In this document: piece after piece, positions 15,356 through 24,959 of the stretch
How positions within the stretch are numbered: position 1 is the stretch's first letter
Layout: every line of letters begins with the position of its first letter
Assembly (NCBI GenBank): GCA_022769795.1
Contig: JALEIQ010000027.1
Span: 1-35,442, forward strand
Length of the DNA stretch: 35,442 nucleotides
Origin: Clostridiales bacterium
GTDB taxonomy: Bacteria; Bacillota; Clostridia; Christensenellales; Aristaeellaceae
Direction of reading: 5' to 3'
The notes under the pieces: model-generated
Databases searched by the model: none
What the model was told of the DNA's origin: nothing
The model's input: only the letters and a program-made list of their open reading frames with translations
Made by a program: the position numbers and the translations under genes

Positions 15356-16849
15356 TTATTTTGTTTCCACCCAGGCCCTGCTGCGCTCCACCGCGCGGTG
15401 CCAGCCATACAGCACCAGTTCGCGGTCGCTGCCGGACATGCGGGGCTGGAAGGTTAAATCGGGCCGTACCATGGAGGCGGCCTCCTCCTTGCTTTGGTAT
15501 ACACCAGCGCCCAGTCCGGCCAACAGCGCCGCGCCCAGCGCGGTGGTTTCCAGCACAACCGGCCTTACCACCGGCACGCCCAGCACATCGGCCTGAAACT
15601 GCATCATAAAGCCGTTGGCGCTTGCGCCGCCGTCCACGTTCATATGGCGCGGCATGCGGCTGCCGCGATCCGCCACCATCGCGCGGAACAAATCGCAGCT
15701 CTGGTAGCATATGGCCTCCAGCGCGGCGCGCACGATATGCGCGCGGTTGGTGCCGCGCGTCATGCCCACAATGGTGCCCCGGCTATACATATCCCAATAC
15801 GGCGCGCCCAGGCCCGTAAAGGCGGGCACCAGAAACACGCCCGCCGTATCGGGTACGCTTTCGGCCAGCTGCTCGCTTTCGGCGGCGGTTTGAATCAGGC
15901 CCATCTCGTCGCGCAGCCATTGTACGGTGGCGCCGCCCATAAACACGCTGCCCTCCAGCGCGTAGGTCGGCCTGCCATTTAAGCGCCAGGCCATGGTGGT
16001 CAGCAGCCCGTTGTTGCTTTCCACTGGCACCTCTCCGGTGTTCATCAGCATAAAGCAGCCGGTGCCATAGGTGTTTTTCACCATGCCGGGCTCAAAGCAC
16101 GCCTGGCCAAACAGCGACGCATGCTGATCTCCCGCCATGGCCGCCACGGGAATGGGCCTGCCCAGAATCTCCGGCCTCAGGTTGCCGATTACCTGCGCGG
16201 TATCCATCACCTGCGGCAGCACAGTTCGCGGAATGTTCAGCATTTCAAGCAGTTCGCTGTCCCACTCCTGCGTGCGCAGGTTAAACAGCATGGTGCGCCC
16301 CGCGTTGGTCGCGTCCGTCACATGAGGACGCCCCTCCACCAGGTTCCATGCCAGGAAGGAATCCACCGTGCCAAAGCATAGCTCGCCGCGCTCCGCCCGC
16401 TCGTGCAGGTTCAGCGTATCCAGCAAATACGCCAGCTTCGTGCCGCTGAAATACGCGTCGGGCACAAGGCCGGTCTTTTGGCGGATCATTTCGCTGCGGC
16501 CCTCTTTCACAAGGCGCTCCACATAGGGCGCGGTGCGGCGGCACTGCCATACGATGGCGTTGTGCACGCATTGCCCCGTGGCCTTCTCCCACAGGAGGGT
16601 GGTTTCCCGCTGGTTGGTAATGCCGATGGCGGCGATATCGCGCACGTCCACCCCGCTCATCTTGACCGCCTTTTGTAGCGCCTCCACCTGTGTGTTGAGG
16701 ATGTCGTCCGGGTCGTGCTCCACCCAGCCGGGCTGGGGATAATGCTGCTTGAACTCAATGGCGTGCGAAGCCAGCGTTTGCCCATGCTCGTCAAACACGA
16801 TGGCCCGGCTGGAGGTGGTTCCCTGATCCAACGCTACCAAAATACGCAT
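15356..16849 (-). CDS. glpK: Glycerol kinase
   Basis: Glycerol kinase phosphorylates glycerol with ATP to sn-glycerol 3-phosphate in the cytoplasm. The 497 residues match the usual family length. The FGGY-type phosphate-1 motif is at the N-terminus (ALDQGTTSSRAIVFD), followed by the family segments GWVEHDP, GITNQRETTLLW and NAIVWQCRRT. Later come AGDQHASLFGQ and MNVDGGASANGFMMQFQAD, with the adenosine region near ETTALGAALLAGLG. The start ATG follows GGAGG, which lies inside the last codons of hemZ, so the two genes are tightly linked. No glycerol facilitator is adjacent. The partial GlpA-like oxidoreductase at the right edge of the window would use its product but lies 18 kb away. Confidence 0.97.
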   Translation of the reverse strand: MRILVALDQGTTSSRAIVFDEHGQTLASHAIEFKQHYPQPGWVEHDPDDILNTQVEALQKAVKMSGVDVRDIAAIGITNQRETTLLWEKATGQCVHNAIVWQCRRTAPYVERLVKEGRSEMIRQKTGLVPDAYFSGTKLAYLLDTLNLHERAERGELCFGTVDSFLAWNLVEGRPHVTDATNAGRTMLFNLRTQEWDSELLEMLNIPRTVLPQVMDTAQVIGNLRPEILGRPIPVAAMAGDQHASLFGQACFEPGMVKNTYGTGCFMLMNTGEVPVESNNGLLTTMAWRLNGRPTYALEGSVFMGGATVQWLRDEMGLIQTAAESEQLAESVPDTAGVFLVPAFTGLGAPYWDMYSRGTIVGMTRGTNRAHIVRAALEAICYQSCDLFRAMVADRGSRMPRHMNVDGGASANGFMMQFQADVLGVPVVRPVVLETTALGAALLAGLGAGVYQSKEEAASMVRPDLTFQPRMSGSDRELVLYGWHRAVERSRAWVETK

Positions 16850-16851
16850 GC

Positions 16852-18342
16852 TTAAGCCTCCGTTTCCAAAAATAATGCTTCCTTACGCCGCGCCATCTCC
16901 TCAACGCGGTCAATATATACGCTCACATTGCTCACATTGGGTGCGCGCACAATGCGCAGCTCCCTGTCCGGAAAAACCCGCTTGCTGATAGCGCCCGCCC
17001 CCATGGCCAAAATGGAGGTATTCTCCTCCATAATGTCCACGTTGTACAGGCACGCCGTGCCCGGACGGGCGTAGCCCACGTTTTGCTGCTGGCCCGCCAT
17101 ATACTTTTGGCGGTACAGATAATAGGGCCTCAGGCCCAGGCTGCTTGCCGCCTGCTCGCCCAGGCGCACCATCCCGGCTGCGGTATCGCCCTCCGGCAGG
17201 GGGTAACGCTCCAGGTTCAGGCGGCTGGAACGCTTAATCGCCAGCGTGTGCACCGTAAGGCTGTCAGGCCGCAGGCGCACAACGGCCTCCATGGTACGCG
17301 CAAAGGCGGCGATATCCTCCCCCGGCAGCCCGGCGATCACATCCATGTTGATATCGGCAAAGCCAAGCTCCCGCGCCAGCAAAAACGCTTCCTCCGTCTG
17401 CGCCGCGGTATGGTCACGCCCAATGGCGCGCAGGGTTTCGTCGTTCATGGTCTGCGGGTTGATGCTGATGCGCCCAACGCCTAGCCGCCTGAGCGTTTCA
17501 AGCTTGCCCCGCGTGATGGTATCGGGCCTGCCCGCTTCCACGGTGTATTCCCGCGCGCCCGGGAACAGGCGCATGGTTTCCTCCATCAGGCGGGCAAAGG
17601 CGCCTTCATCCAGCGCGGACGGCGTGCCCCCGCCCACATACAGGGCGCGCAGACGCAACCCCGTTCGAGAAAGCAGCTTCGCGCCCCGGCGCATTTCGTA
17701 GAAAAGCGCGTCCAGATAGGGCGGGATCAGCTTGCCCTTTCCCACGGCCTCCCCCGGAAAGGAGCAGTAGGCGCAGCGCGTGCGGCAAAACGGGATGGAC
17801 AGATACACATCCGCCTCCTCCGGGCTGGGCGCGGGCAGCTTTTGCTGCTCGAGCACAATGCGCCTGAGCAGCTCCGCCTTTTCATCGCTCACGTCAAAGG
17901 TATCCTGAAGGTAGCGCACGGCATCGTCCATCGCGCGCCCTTCGGCCAGGGCCTGGTACAGCAGGCGCGTGGGCCGTATGCCCGTAAGCGAGCCCCAGGG
18001 GGGCCGCCTGCCCGTAAGCTGCCTGAGCAGGCCATACAGCGTCTTTTTGCAAAGGCGCTTGCGCACGCGCTTCAAGGCCACCGCAAAATGGCCGTCCTCC
18101 TCCGAAAAGGCGCCGGCCTTCGGAAGCGTTACACACAGCACGCAGCTTTGGCCGCGAAAATCAAATTGGCTGCGCGCGTTGCCGCCGGCATCCTCCGTAT
18201 ACGTGTGGATAAGCGGCTCCGCGCCCGGCGCGTCCTCGTTTACCCAATAGCCGTCCACGGCGAAAAACAGCTTCAAAACGTCGCACAGGTCGTTGGCAAA
18301 GCCCGCGAGCGGCGTATGAAGCGCAATGCTTACATGTTCCAT
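16852..18342 (-). CDS. hemZ: HemZ, coproporphyrinogen dehydrogenase-like radical SAM protein
   Basis: A 496-residue radical SAM protein. The [4Fe-4S]-binding cysteines C186, C190 and C193 lie in YLSIPFCRTRCAYCSF, followed by the family motif YVGGGTPSAL and the HemN-like EYTVEAGRPDT and RISINPQTMND segments. HemZ differs from HemN/HemW in its long N-terminal domain (about 180 residues, with GSLTGIRPTRL), seen here. It is usually annotated as an anaerobic coproporphyrinogen III dehydrogenase in Bacilli and Clostridia, although its real reaction is not firmly settled. The start ATG follows GGAGGCATAAGAGGA. It belongs to the common Firmicute series rel, dtd, MBL hydrolase, hemZ. Confidence 0.93.
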   Translation of the reverse strand: MEHVSIALHTPLAGFANDLCDVLKLFFAVDGYWVNEDAPGAEPLIHTYTEDAGGNARSQFDFRGQSCVLCVTLPKAGAFSEEDGHFAVALKRVRKRLCKKTLYGLLRQLTGRRPPWGSLTGIRPTRLLYQALAEGRAMDDAVRYLQDTFDVSDEKAELLRRIVLEQQKLPAPSPEEADVYLSIPFCRTRCAYCSFPGEAVGKGKLIPPYLDALFYEMRRGAKLLSRTGLRLRALYVGGGTPSALDEGAFARLMEETMRLFPGAREYTVEAGRPDTITRGKLETLRRLGVGRISINPQTMNDETLRAIGRDHTAAQTEEAFLLARELGFADINMDVIAGLPGEDIAAFARTMEAVVRLRPDSLTVHTLAIKRSSRLNLERYPLPEGDTAAGMVRLGEQAASSLGLRPYYLYRQKYMAGQQQNVGYARPGTACLYNVDIMEENTSILAMGAGAISKRVFPDRELRIVRAPNVSNVSVYIDRVEEMARRKEALFLETEA

Positions 18343-18347
18343 TCCTC

Positions 18348-18962
18348 TTATGCCTCCGTGCGGTCGCGGCCCACGCTTCCCGGCCCGTCATGCCCGGGAT
18401 AGGCGGTCTGCCTGGGCGAAAGATGATACAGCGCGCGCAGCGATTCGCGCAACTGGCTGAAGCTGCCGTCCGGAAAATCCGTGCGGCCATAGCCGTGGGC
18501 AAACAGCGTGTCGCCCGTAAGCACACCCTGGTTCTCAGGCAGGAGATAGCACACGCTGCCCACGCTGTGGCCGGGCGTGTGTAGCACGCCAATGTCCATG
18601 CCCGCCAGCCGGAGCGTTTCGCCCCCGCAAAGCGGCTCGGGCCGGGTATACGCGGCCCCCTCGCGTCCGAACAGGCGCGCCATGTTGGAAACGCAATCCC
18701 TTAGCTTGGGAATATCCGCCTCATGCACATACAACGGAATGCCAAAATGACCGCACACCGCGTCCACCGCGCCGATGTGATCCCAATGCGCGTGCGTCAA
18801 AAGCACCGCGGCGGGCCTGCGCTCCCCCACCTTGCGGATGATGCGCTCCGCCTCCGCCCCGGGATCCACAATCACGCATTCCCCCGTCTGCGTGTTTTCA
18901 ACAATGTAGCAATTTTCCTCAATATCGCCAACAGGAAGGCGTTCCACACGGATTGCAGGCAT
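18348..18962 (-). CDS. MBL-fold metallo-hydrolase (glyoxalase II-like)
   Basis: A metallo-beta-lactamase fold hydrolase of about 204 residues. The dinuclear metal site is complete: THAHWDH (H57, H59, D61, H62), HTPGHSVGSV, TGDTLFAHGYGRTD and YPGHDG. Such short proteins are annotated as hydroxyacylglutathione hydrolase-like, but most Clostridia lack glutathione, so the true substrate (possibly another thioester) is unknown. I give ATG 18962; a TTG nine bases upstream (18971) fits the GAGGAAAGGGG ribosome binding site about equally well. It lies between dtd and hemZ, the conserved position in Firmicutes. Confidence 0.9.
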   Translation of the reverse strand: MPAIRVERLPVGDIEENCYIVENTQTGECVIVDPGAEAERIIRKVGERRPAAVLLTHAHWDHIGAVDAVCGHFGIPLYVHEADIPKLRDCVSNMARLFGREGAAYTRPEPLCGGETLRLAGMDIGVLHTPGHSVGSVCYLLPENQGVLTGDTLFAHGYGRTDFPDGSFSQLRESLRALYHLSPRQTAYPGHDGPGSVGRDRTEA

Positions 18963-18983
18963 CGCGCTCAAGCGCCCCTTTCC

Positions 18984-19433
18984 TCAAAACAGCTTGCGGG
19001 AATCCAGCAAAATGGTCACCGGCCCGTCGTTTACCAGGCTCACCTTCATATCCGCGCCAAACACGCCCGTGTCCACGCGAATTCCCTGCTCCCGCCATTC
19101 CCTCACCAGCGCCTCGTACATGGGATTTGCCTTTTCGGGACGGGCAGCCGTGATAAAGCTGGGCCTGCGTCCGCCGCGCGCGTCCCCCAGCAGCGTAAAC
19201 TGGCTTACGGCCAAAATCTCCCCGCCCACGTCCTTGAGGGAAAGATTCATCTTTCCGTTCTCATCCTCAAACACGCGCAAATTGGGCACCTTCTCGGCAA
19301 TATAGCGCCTGTCCGCCTCGGTATCCCCGGTTTCCACGCCTATCAGCGCCAAAAAGCCTCGTCCAATACTTCCAACCGTTTCGCCGTTTACGCGAACGCA
19401 GGCTTCCGTCACCCGTTGAACGACCGCGCGCAT
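18984..19433 (-). CDS. dtd: D-aminoacyl-tRNA deacylase
   Basis: DTD removes D-amino acids (and glycine mis-attached to tRNA-Ala) from tRNAs, acting as a proofreading dimer. The 149-residue protein has the catalytic SQFTLLGD segment (around residue 77) and the [10 protein letters not shown] motif near the C-terminus that completes the partner site. The N-terminus MRAVVQRV is characteristic. I chose ATG 19433, eight or nine bases after GGGAGG. In many Firmicutes dtd directly follows rel; here a membrane-protein gene separates them. Confidence 0.96.
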   Translation of the reverse strand: MRAVVQRVTEACVRVNGETVGSIGRGFLALIGVETGDTEADRRYIAEKVPNLRVFEDENGKMNLSLKDVGGEILAVSQFTLLGDARGGRRPSFITAARPEKANPMYEALVREWREQGIRVDTGVFGADMKVSLVNDGPVTILLDSRKLF

Positions 19434-19449
19434 GCTTACCAACCTCCCG

Positions 19450-20961
19450 TTAAATCAGCCGCAGCAAAAGCCTGCCCCGGCTGTCCTCCGCCACAAGCTC
19501 ATAGTTGTTTCCGATGTAGTCAATCGTATCATCCGTCAAAATACCGCGGTAGTTTTCCACGTCGCGGTTCAGCAGGATGGCCTGAATCTCGTTTTCCATC
19601 AAAAAGGCTTCAAAGTCGTGCTCCAAATCCGCGCCTACGTTATCCATCACAAAGCCAATCACGTTATAGTACTTATAGGCGGGCTGCAGCCCCGTGTACC
19701 AGTACCATTCCGGTGAAACGCCTATGGAATAGACCGAATCCGCGCACTCCTCCAATTCCGGCAACAGCTCCCGCTGGTACGCGGCAAACTGCTCCTGCGC
19801 CTGCCGCTCCGCCGCCGCGTTTTGCGGGGTGAGCGCGCACGCAGCCGGTACCAAAACCACAACCGCCAGCGCCGCGGCGATTGCGCCCTGCGCCCAGGCA
19901 AGCCGCGGCTTCCAAGCGCGCACAGCGCCCAAAACCGCGCTCAGCGCCAACAGCGCCGCCAGCACGGTGCTGGCAATCTCCATCATCAAATGCTGGAAAA
20001 AGCCCGTTCCCGCAATATAGCCCACCAGCAGGTTGGCCAGCATCAAAGCTGCCGTATAGCCTATGAGCATACCCTCGCGCCGGGCAGCCGCCCCGCGGCG
20101 CAAAAGCAGGCGCATAACAAGCGCACCCACGGTATACAATACGGGCTTCAGGCTTTCCCAGCCGTAGGCGTGGGTGATTAAGTACAGGCGCATTTCCCAA
20201 AAGTCCACATTTTTGGCCGTGCCCACATGCACAAAGTTGTTCAGAATGTACTCCGTAAACATGGGCCCAACCGCGTCCATGCGCCACAGATAGGCAAATA
20301 CCGGAAGCGAAACCGCCGCAATCCCCGCCAAAAACTTGAGCGCCTCTTTCCAAAAGCCGCGCCTGGTTTTGATCACATACCCGGCGTAAAACAGCGCCGT
20401 CACGCCCAGGCCCAAAATATCGCTGATTTTAATCAGCGCGACCGCGCCCACAGAAACGCCCAGCCAAAACGCGCGCAGCCTTTCGCCCGAGGTTTGGCCG
20501 GTGCATACGTGCACCATCACCGCCACGCCCACCAGCAGGAAGAACAGGTCGTATTCCTCGCAGTACTTCGCGCCCACGTTTTGCACATACACCCAGACAG
20601 GAACCACCGCGCATAGAATGCAGCGTTTATCGCCCGTCAGCCAGCGTGCCATACGCAAAATCAGCACGCAGCCGCCCAGCGTCATAAGCAGTTCCAGCAC
20701 ATAAACGCCCGCCGTGCCTTCCACAATCATCTGCGGCAGCATCATCATTAAAAAGAACAGCGGCCCCTTGTTTTCCGTAATATCCACGTAGGGCGTCATA
20801 CCCTGCGCCATGCCGCGCCCCATGCACATAAAGATTCCGTTATCTGAGCTAATCTGCCCAAATACCGGGTTATTCGCAAAGCCTCCCAGGCACACGAGCA
20901 GCACAACCAGCAGGCAGGCAATCTTCTGCGCCAGATAGCCGCGTTCTTTTACCTTTGTCAT
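19450..20961 (-). CDS. GT-C-like polytopic membrane glycosyltransferase
   Basis: A 503-residue membrane protein with about ten predicted helices and a soluble C-terminal tail of about 120 residues. After the first helix comes [33 protein letters not shown] (residues 38-70). The Asp-Asn pair and the Y-D-x-x-x-x-KGP pattern are typical of GT-C glycosyltransferases related to GT39/ArnT, which use polyprenyl-phosphate sugars outside the membrane. A second acidic site, KYCEEYD, lies in a later loop. The start is ATG 20961, seven bases after GTGAGG; ATG 20967 is also in frame. It sits between rel and dtd, an unusual position. It could use the lipid-linked sugar made by the family 2 enzyme encoded at 23929-24942; that is inference. 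Confidence 0.8.
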   Translation of the reverse strand: MTKVKERGYLAQKIACLLVVLLVCLGGFANNPVFGQISSDNGIFMCMGRGMAQGMTPYVDITENKGPLFFLMMMLPQMIVEGTAGVYVLELLMTLGGCVLILRMARWLTGDKRCILCAVVPVWVYVQNVGAKYCEEYDLFFLLVGVAVMVHVCTGQTSGERLRAFWLGVSVGAVALIKISDILGLGVTALFYAGYVIKTRRGFWKEALKFLAGIAAVSLPVFAYLWRMDAVGPMFTEYILNNFVHVGTAKNVDFWEMRLYLITHAYGWESLKPVLYTVGALVMRLLLRRGAAARREGMLIGYTAALMLANLLVGYIAGTGFFQHLMMEIASTVLAALLALSAVLGAVRAWKPRLAWAQGAIAAALAVVVLVPAACALTPQNAAAERQAQEQFAAYQRELLPELEECADSVYSIGVSPEWYWYTGLQPAYKYYNVIGFVMDNVGADLEHDFEAFLMENEIQAILLNRDVENYRGILTDDTIDYIGNNYELVAEDSRGRLLLRLI

Positions 20962-20990
20962 GCACATTCCTCACTTTTGTACGCAACCTG

Positions 20991-23189
20991 TCAGGTGGAA
21001 CCGCGGTAAACCTCAATAATATCGCTGCGCTTGTGAAGCTGGGCAAACACCCTGTCCAACTGCTCGCGGCTTTTGACCTGGATAACCATGGTAATGTTGC
21101 ACGTCTTTTTCTTTTCATCCCGCTTGGCAGATACGGCCACAATAGGCACGTCCATATTGCCAATGCACAGGGCCAGCTCGCCCAGCAGGCTCACATGATC
21201 GTATGCGATGATATTGATGGAGGCGTTGAAGTCCGCCAGCTCGTTGGTGCCCGCCCAGCTTACCTCTACCATGCGCTCCTGCTCGGAGTTGGTGGCGTTC
21301 ACGCAATCGGCCTTATGCACCGTAACGCCGCGCCCCCGGGTGATGTAGCCAACAATCTCATCGCCTGGCACGGGGTTGCAGCAGCGAGCAAAGCGCACCA
21401 GCATGCCGCTTTCCCCCTTCACATACACGCCGTGCGTGGGCTTGCCCAGGTGGCTTTGCGCCTCCTCGTGCGTAACCTCCTGCACCTTGGGCAGCACGGG
21501 GGTTTCCGCCTTGCGCTGCTCCTCCAGCAGGCGGCTGATCACATAGGCGCTGGCAATGCCGCCATACCCCACCGCGCCGTAAATATCGTTAAGCTCGGAA
21601 AAGGCATAGCGCTTCAAAATACCGTCGTAATACTCCGGCTTGGTCAGCGAGGAAAGCGCCACGCCGCGGCGCTTGGCCTCCTTCTCCAGCAGGTCGCGGC
21701 CCTTGATTACGTTTTCTCCCCGAAGCTCGCGCTTCAAAAACTGGCGGATTTTGGCCTTGGCCTGCTGGGTTTTCACCACGCGCAGCCAATCCGTGCCCGG
21801 CCCCTTAGAATTGGGTGAGGTGATAATCTCCACCCGGTCGCCGGTTTGCAGCTCGGTTTCCAGGGGTACGATGCGCCCGTTCACCTTTGCGCCCACGCAA
21901 TGGTTTCCCACGCCGGAATGGATGCGGTAGGCAAAATCGATAGGCGTTGCGCCGCGCTGCATGCTCACAATATCGCCCTTGGGGGTAAACAGCAGCACTT
22001 CCTCGCTGAACAGGTCGGTTTTGAGCGAATCAATGAACTCCTGGCTGTCGCGCGTATCTCCCTGCCAGTCCAAAATCTGCCTGAGCCAGTAGAGCTTGTT
22101 ATCCAGGTCGCCGCCCGCGCCGCCGCCCTCCTTATAGCGCCAGTGCGCCGCCACGCCAAACTCCGCCACGCGGTGCATTTCCCATGTGCGAATTTGAATT
22201 TCAAAGGGGAAGGGCATTTTGCGCCCGCCGATCACGGTGGTGTGCAGGCTTTGGTACATGTTGCCCTTGGGCACGCTGATATAGTCCTTGAAGCGACCCG
22301 GAATCTGATTCCACAGCGTGTGCACGATGCCAAGCACGGTGTAGCAGTCCTGCACGCTGTCCACCAGCACGCGCACGGCGATCAGGTCATAAATTTGATC
22401 GAAGGTTTTGCCCTGGCCCTTCATTTTTTTATAGATGGAATACAAATGCTTGGGCCTGCCGTCCATCTCGTAATGGATGTGCTGCGCGTCCAGCTTTTCA
22501 GACAGCTCGGAGATGACCATGCGGATGTTTTCCTCGCGCTCGGTGCGCCTGAGGCCCACCTTCTGCGCAATATCATGGAACGCCTCCGGGTCGATATACT
22601 TAAAGCTCAGGTCCTCAAGCTCGGACTTGATGGAGTTGATGCCAAGCCTGTGCGCCAGCGGGGCGTAGATATCCAGCGTTTCATGCGCGATGGCCTTTTG
22701 CCGCTCCTCCGGCTGAAAGCGCAGGGTGCGCATGTTGTGCAGCCTGTCCGCCAGCTTAATCACCACCACGCGGATATCCTTGCTCATGGCCAAAATCATC
22801 TTGCGCAGGCTTTCGGCCTTCTGCTCCTCGCGGTTGGTAAAGTCCAGCTTGTCAAGCTTGGTTACGCCATCCACCAGCTGGGCCACCTCGTCGCCAAACT
22901 CGGCGCGCAGGGTATCCAGCGTGATATCCTTGCAATCCTCAACGGTATCGTGCAAAAATCCCGCCGCAATGGTCGGCGCGTCAATCATCAAATCCGTAAG
23001 GATGCTTGCCACGGATACCGGGTGGATGAAATACGGCTCGCCGCTTTTGCGCACCTGTCCCCTGTGCGCGTTTTCGGCGAACTCATACGCCTTTTTCACC
23101 AGTTGGCAGCCCTCGCCCGGATGGTGCTTTTCAACCCTTGCCAGCATCTTTTCCAGGGGCATGCATTCGTTGGTTATGTAGGTAAGCAT
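20991..23189 (-). CDS. rel: Bifunctional (p)ppGpp synthetase/hydrolase (Rel)
   Basis: A full-length 732-residue RelA/SpoT homologue that makes and degrades the stringent-response alarmone (p)ppGpp. The N-terminal HD hydrolase is intact: H56 in YFIHPVS, H80-D81 in LHDTVED, and LADRLHNMRTL. The synthetase domain follows, with YDLIAVRVLVD, GRFKDYISVPKGNMYQSLH and EIQIRT. A TGS domain lies at about 385-450 (LFTPKGDI...IDFAYRIHS), then a conserved CCNPVPGDEI-type segment, and a C-terminal ACT domain. A single bifunctional Rel is normal for Firmicutes. The start ATG follows AAGGAGGTG. I see no promoter in the 33 bases after the GNAT gene, so transcription may come from inside that gene or read through from upstream. 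Confidence 0.97.
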   Translation of the reverse strand: MLTYITNECMPLEKMLARVEKHHPGEGCQLVKKAYEFAENAHRGQVRKSGEPYFIHPVSVASILTDLMIDAPTIAAGFLHDTVEDCKDITLDTLRAEFGDEVAQLVDGVTKLDKLDFTNREEQKAESLRKMILAMSKDIRVVVIKLADRLHNMRTLRFQPEERQKAIAHETLDIYAPLAHRLGINSIKSELEDLSFKYIDPEAFHDIAQKVGLRRTEREENIRMVISELSEKLDAQHIHYEMDGRPKHLYSIYKKMKGQGKTFDQIYDLIAVRVLVDSVQDCYTVLGIVHTLWNQIPGRFKDYISVPKGNMYQSLHTTVIGGRKMPFPFEIQIRTWEMHRVAEFGVAAHWRYKEGGGAGGDLDNKLYWLRQILDWQGDTRDSQEFIDSLKTDLFSEEVLLFTPKGDIVSMQRGATPIDFAYRIHSGVGNHCVGAKVNGRIVPLETELQTGDRVEIITSPNSKGPGTDWLRVVKTQQAKAKIRQFLKRELRGENVIKGRDLLEKEAKRRGVALSSLTKPEYYDGILKRYAFSELNDIYGAVGYGGIASAYVISRLLEEQRKAETPVLPKVQEVTHEEAQSHLGKPTHGVYVKGESGMLVRFARCCNPVPGDEIVGYITRGRGVTVHKADCVNATNSEQERMVEVSWAGTNELADFNASINIIAYDHVSLLGELALCIGNMDVPIVAVSAKRDEKKKTCNITMVIQVKSREQLDRVFAQLHKRSDIIEVYRGST

Positions 23190-23222
23190 TCTGGTGACAC
23201 CTCCTTAACCGAGTACCTGCCC

Positions 23223-23960
23223 TCAGCCAATATGCTTCACATACGTATACAGCGTATCGGTAATGGTCGCGCCCGCGTTTACATACACGCGAAGCACCTT
23301 GGCGTTGTTGCTCACGATGGTGGAGGTTAGCCGCTTGCAATCGTGCGTGAAGCAGGTATCCAGCGTCTTTTTGTGCAAAAGCGCGCCCATGCCTCGGTCA
23401 TTCTTTTCGTCGTACATGCCCATCAGCACGGGATCAACCGTGCTTTCGTCCTTGCGGCAAATCACAAAAAAGCCGATGGGCTTTTCTCCGCTTAGCACCT
23501 CGTAAAGATAGCCGCCGCCAGCAAGCATGGAACGCAGCCAGTTGGCATAGCGTCTGCCGCCCTTTTCCACGCCGAACGCGGGGTCTATGCTCACGCGGTC
23601 GCTCACAAACACGCCCTCTCGGATGCGCTCATAAACGCGCTGGCGCTCGCTTTCCTCCGTGCGCAGCGCCACGCTTAGTCCCCGGTCAAACCGAGCGATG
23701 GAGGCGGGCATGTGGTACTCGTCCCGGCGAATCATCACATGGAACACCATTTCCACGAACGTGTAGCCCAAATTGCCCAGCCCAAAAAGAAGCTGCTGGC
23801 AGTTGACCGGGGTTTTCAGCACAATATATTGCGCGCCCTGCGCAATCAGCCGCGCTTCCTCCGCGCACACGTCCTGGGGTGTATCCTGCGCGTCCAGCAT
23901 AAGCTCATAGGCGTCTACGCCAAGGTTTTCAAGCTCCCAAACCGCATGCGTCGTTTTCAT
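23223..23960 (-). CDS. GNAT-family acyltransferase, WecD-like
   Basis: A 245-residue protein whose C-terminal half (from about residue 110) looks like a GNAT domain. It has strands with GGYLYEVLSGEKPIGFFVI, a loop GMGALLHKKTLDTCF in the acetyl-CoA-binding position, and a final STIVSNNAKVLRVYVNAGATI followed by TYVKHI. This end pattern is seen in WecD-type N-acetyltransferases acting on nucleotide-linked amino sugars. The N-terminal half is less conserved. The start follows GAGGTG and overlaps the family 2 glycosyltransferase by 32 bases, implying coupled expression. The acyl donor and sugar substrate cannot be read from the sequence; acetyl-CoA is usual for the family. Confidence 0.75.
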   Translation of the reverse strand: MKTTHAVWELENLGVDAYELMLDAQDTPQDVCAEEARLIAQGAQYIVLKTPVNCQQLLFGLGNLGYTFVEMVFHVMIRRDEYHMPASIARFDRGLSVALRTEESERQRVYERIREGVFVSDRVSIDPAFGVEKGGRRYANWLRSMLAGGGYLYEVLSGEKPIGFFVICRKDESTVDPVLMGMYDEKNDRGMGALLHKKTLDTCFTHDCKRLTSTIVSNNAKVLRVYVNAGATITDTLYTYVKHIG

Positions 23961-24942
23961 GCGCGCTCACCTCGCTTTGTTCCTCCGCCTTTGGGATGGC
24001 CGCATCTCCGCCGCGCGTGACGCTGCGCACCACGTACTGCGGCTGGCGGTTGATGCTAAGATAAATACGGCCGATGTATTCGCCCAGCACGCCAATCAGG
24101 GCAATGATAAACCCGCCCAGGAAAAGCATCACGGAAATGGTGCTGGCCCAGCCGGCCTGCATGTTGGGGTTGCACAGCTTGCTCACCACCGTAACCAGCG
24201 CCGACAGAATGCCCACGACGGCCGTAATCCAGCCAACATAGCTGGCAAAGCGCAGCGGCTTGATGGAAAAGGCCGTTACGCCGTTGAGCCATAAGCCCAT
24301 CAGCTTTTTCAGGCTGTACCCGCTGCTGCCCTCCAGCCGCGCACGGTGCTGAATGGGCACGTTGGCATAGCTGCCCACGCTTTGCAAAAGCAGCCCCGTC
24401 ACATACGGGAAGGGATTGGGGTAGGCCAGGGCGCTGTCCACCACAAAGCGGCGGCAGGCATAATAGCTGTTGGCCACCAAATCCTTGGGCTGGCCAAAGA
24501 AATAATGGTTGCAGGCGGTGTTGAAGCGACTGCCCAGATTGCGGAAGCCCGTTTGCTTGCGGTTTTCGTACTGGGCAAACACGATGTCATAGCCCTCCCG
24601 CACCTTATCGATCAGCTTGAAGCACTCGTTCGCGGGGGTCTGGCCGTCGTCGTCCAGGCAAACGACGATATCGCCCTTGACCTGATGGAAGCCCGCCATT
24701 ACCGCGCTGTGCTGCCCAAAATTCCGCGACAGATCCACAAACACCACGGAAGGATATTCCGCGCAAAGCCCGCGGATTACCCGCGCCGTATCGTCCGGGC
24801 TCCCGTCGTTCACAAGGATGATCTCATGGTCGTATTCATCCCGGCGGGTATCCAGCGTATCGGTAAGCTCGCGCACGACCGCCCCAATGGTGCGCGCCGA
24901 GCGGTAGCAGGGAATGACGAAGGAAAGCAGGGGTTTGGGCAT
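23929..24942 (-). CDS. Membrane-anchored family 2 glycosyltransferase (GtrB/ArnC/DPM1-like)
   Basis: A protein of about 337 residues that probably transfers a sugar from a nucleotide donor to undecaprenyl phosphate on the cytoplasmic face. The catalytic part has LLSFVIPCYRSARTI, the donor-site VNDGSPDDT, the metal site CLDDDGQTP and the acceptor-site region SSGYSLKKLM. It ends with two membrane helices (about residues 235-260 and 270-295) and the IGRIYLSINRQPQYV tail typical of GtrB and ArnC. I chose ATG 24942, which follows GAGGTG. An upstream ATG at 24960 overlaps the LuxC-like stop (TGATG) and is an alternative. The lipid-linked sugar would suit the GT-C-type membrane proteins nearby. Confidence 0.9.
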   Translation of the reverse strand: MPKPLLSFVIPCYRSARTIGAVVRELTDTLDTRRDEYDHEIILVNDGSPDDTARVIRGLCAEYPSVVFVDLSRNFGQHSAVMAGFHQVKGDIVVCLDDDGQTPANECFKLIDKVREGYDIVFAQYENRKQTGFRNLGSRFNTACNHYFFGQPKDLVANSYYACRRFVVDSALAYPNPFPYVTGLLLQSVGSYANVPIQHRARLEGSSGYSLKKLMGLWLNGVTAFSIKPLRFASYVGWITAVVGILSALVTVVSKLCNPNMQAGWASTISVMLFLGGFIIALIGVLGEYIGRIYLSINRQPQYVVRSVTRGGDAAIPKAEEQSEVSAHENDACGLGA

Positions 24943-24959
24943 AGAGGCACCTCGTTTCA

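Noticed and set aside
21846-23330. 494-codon plus-strand frame opposite rel
   Set aside because: The minus strand is an unambiguous full-length Rel; the plus-strand product is a His/Gln/Val-rich antisense shadow.
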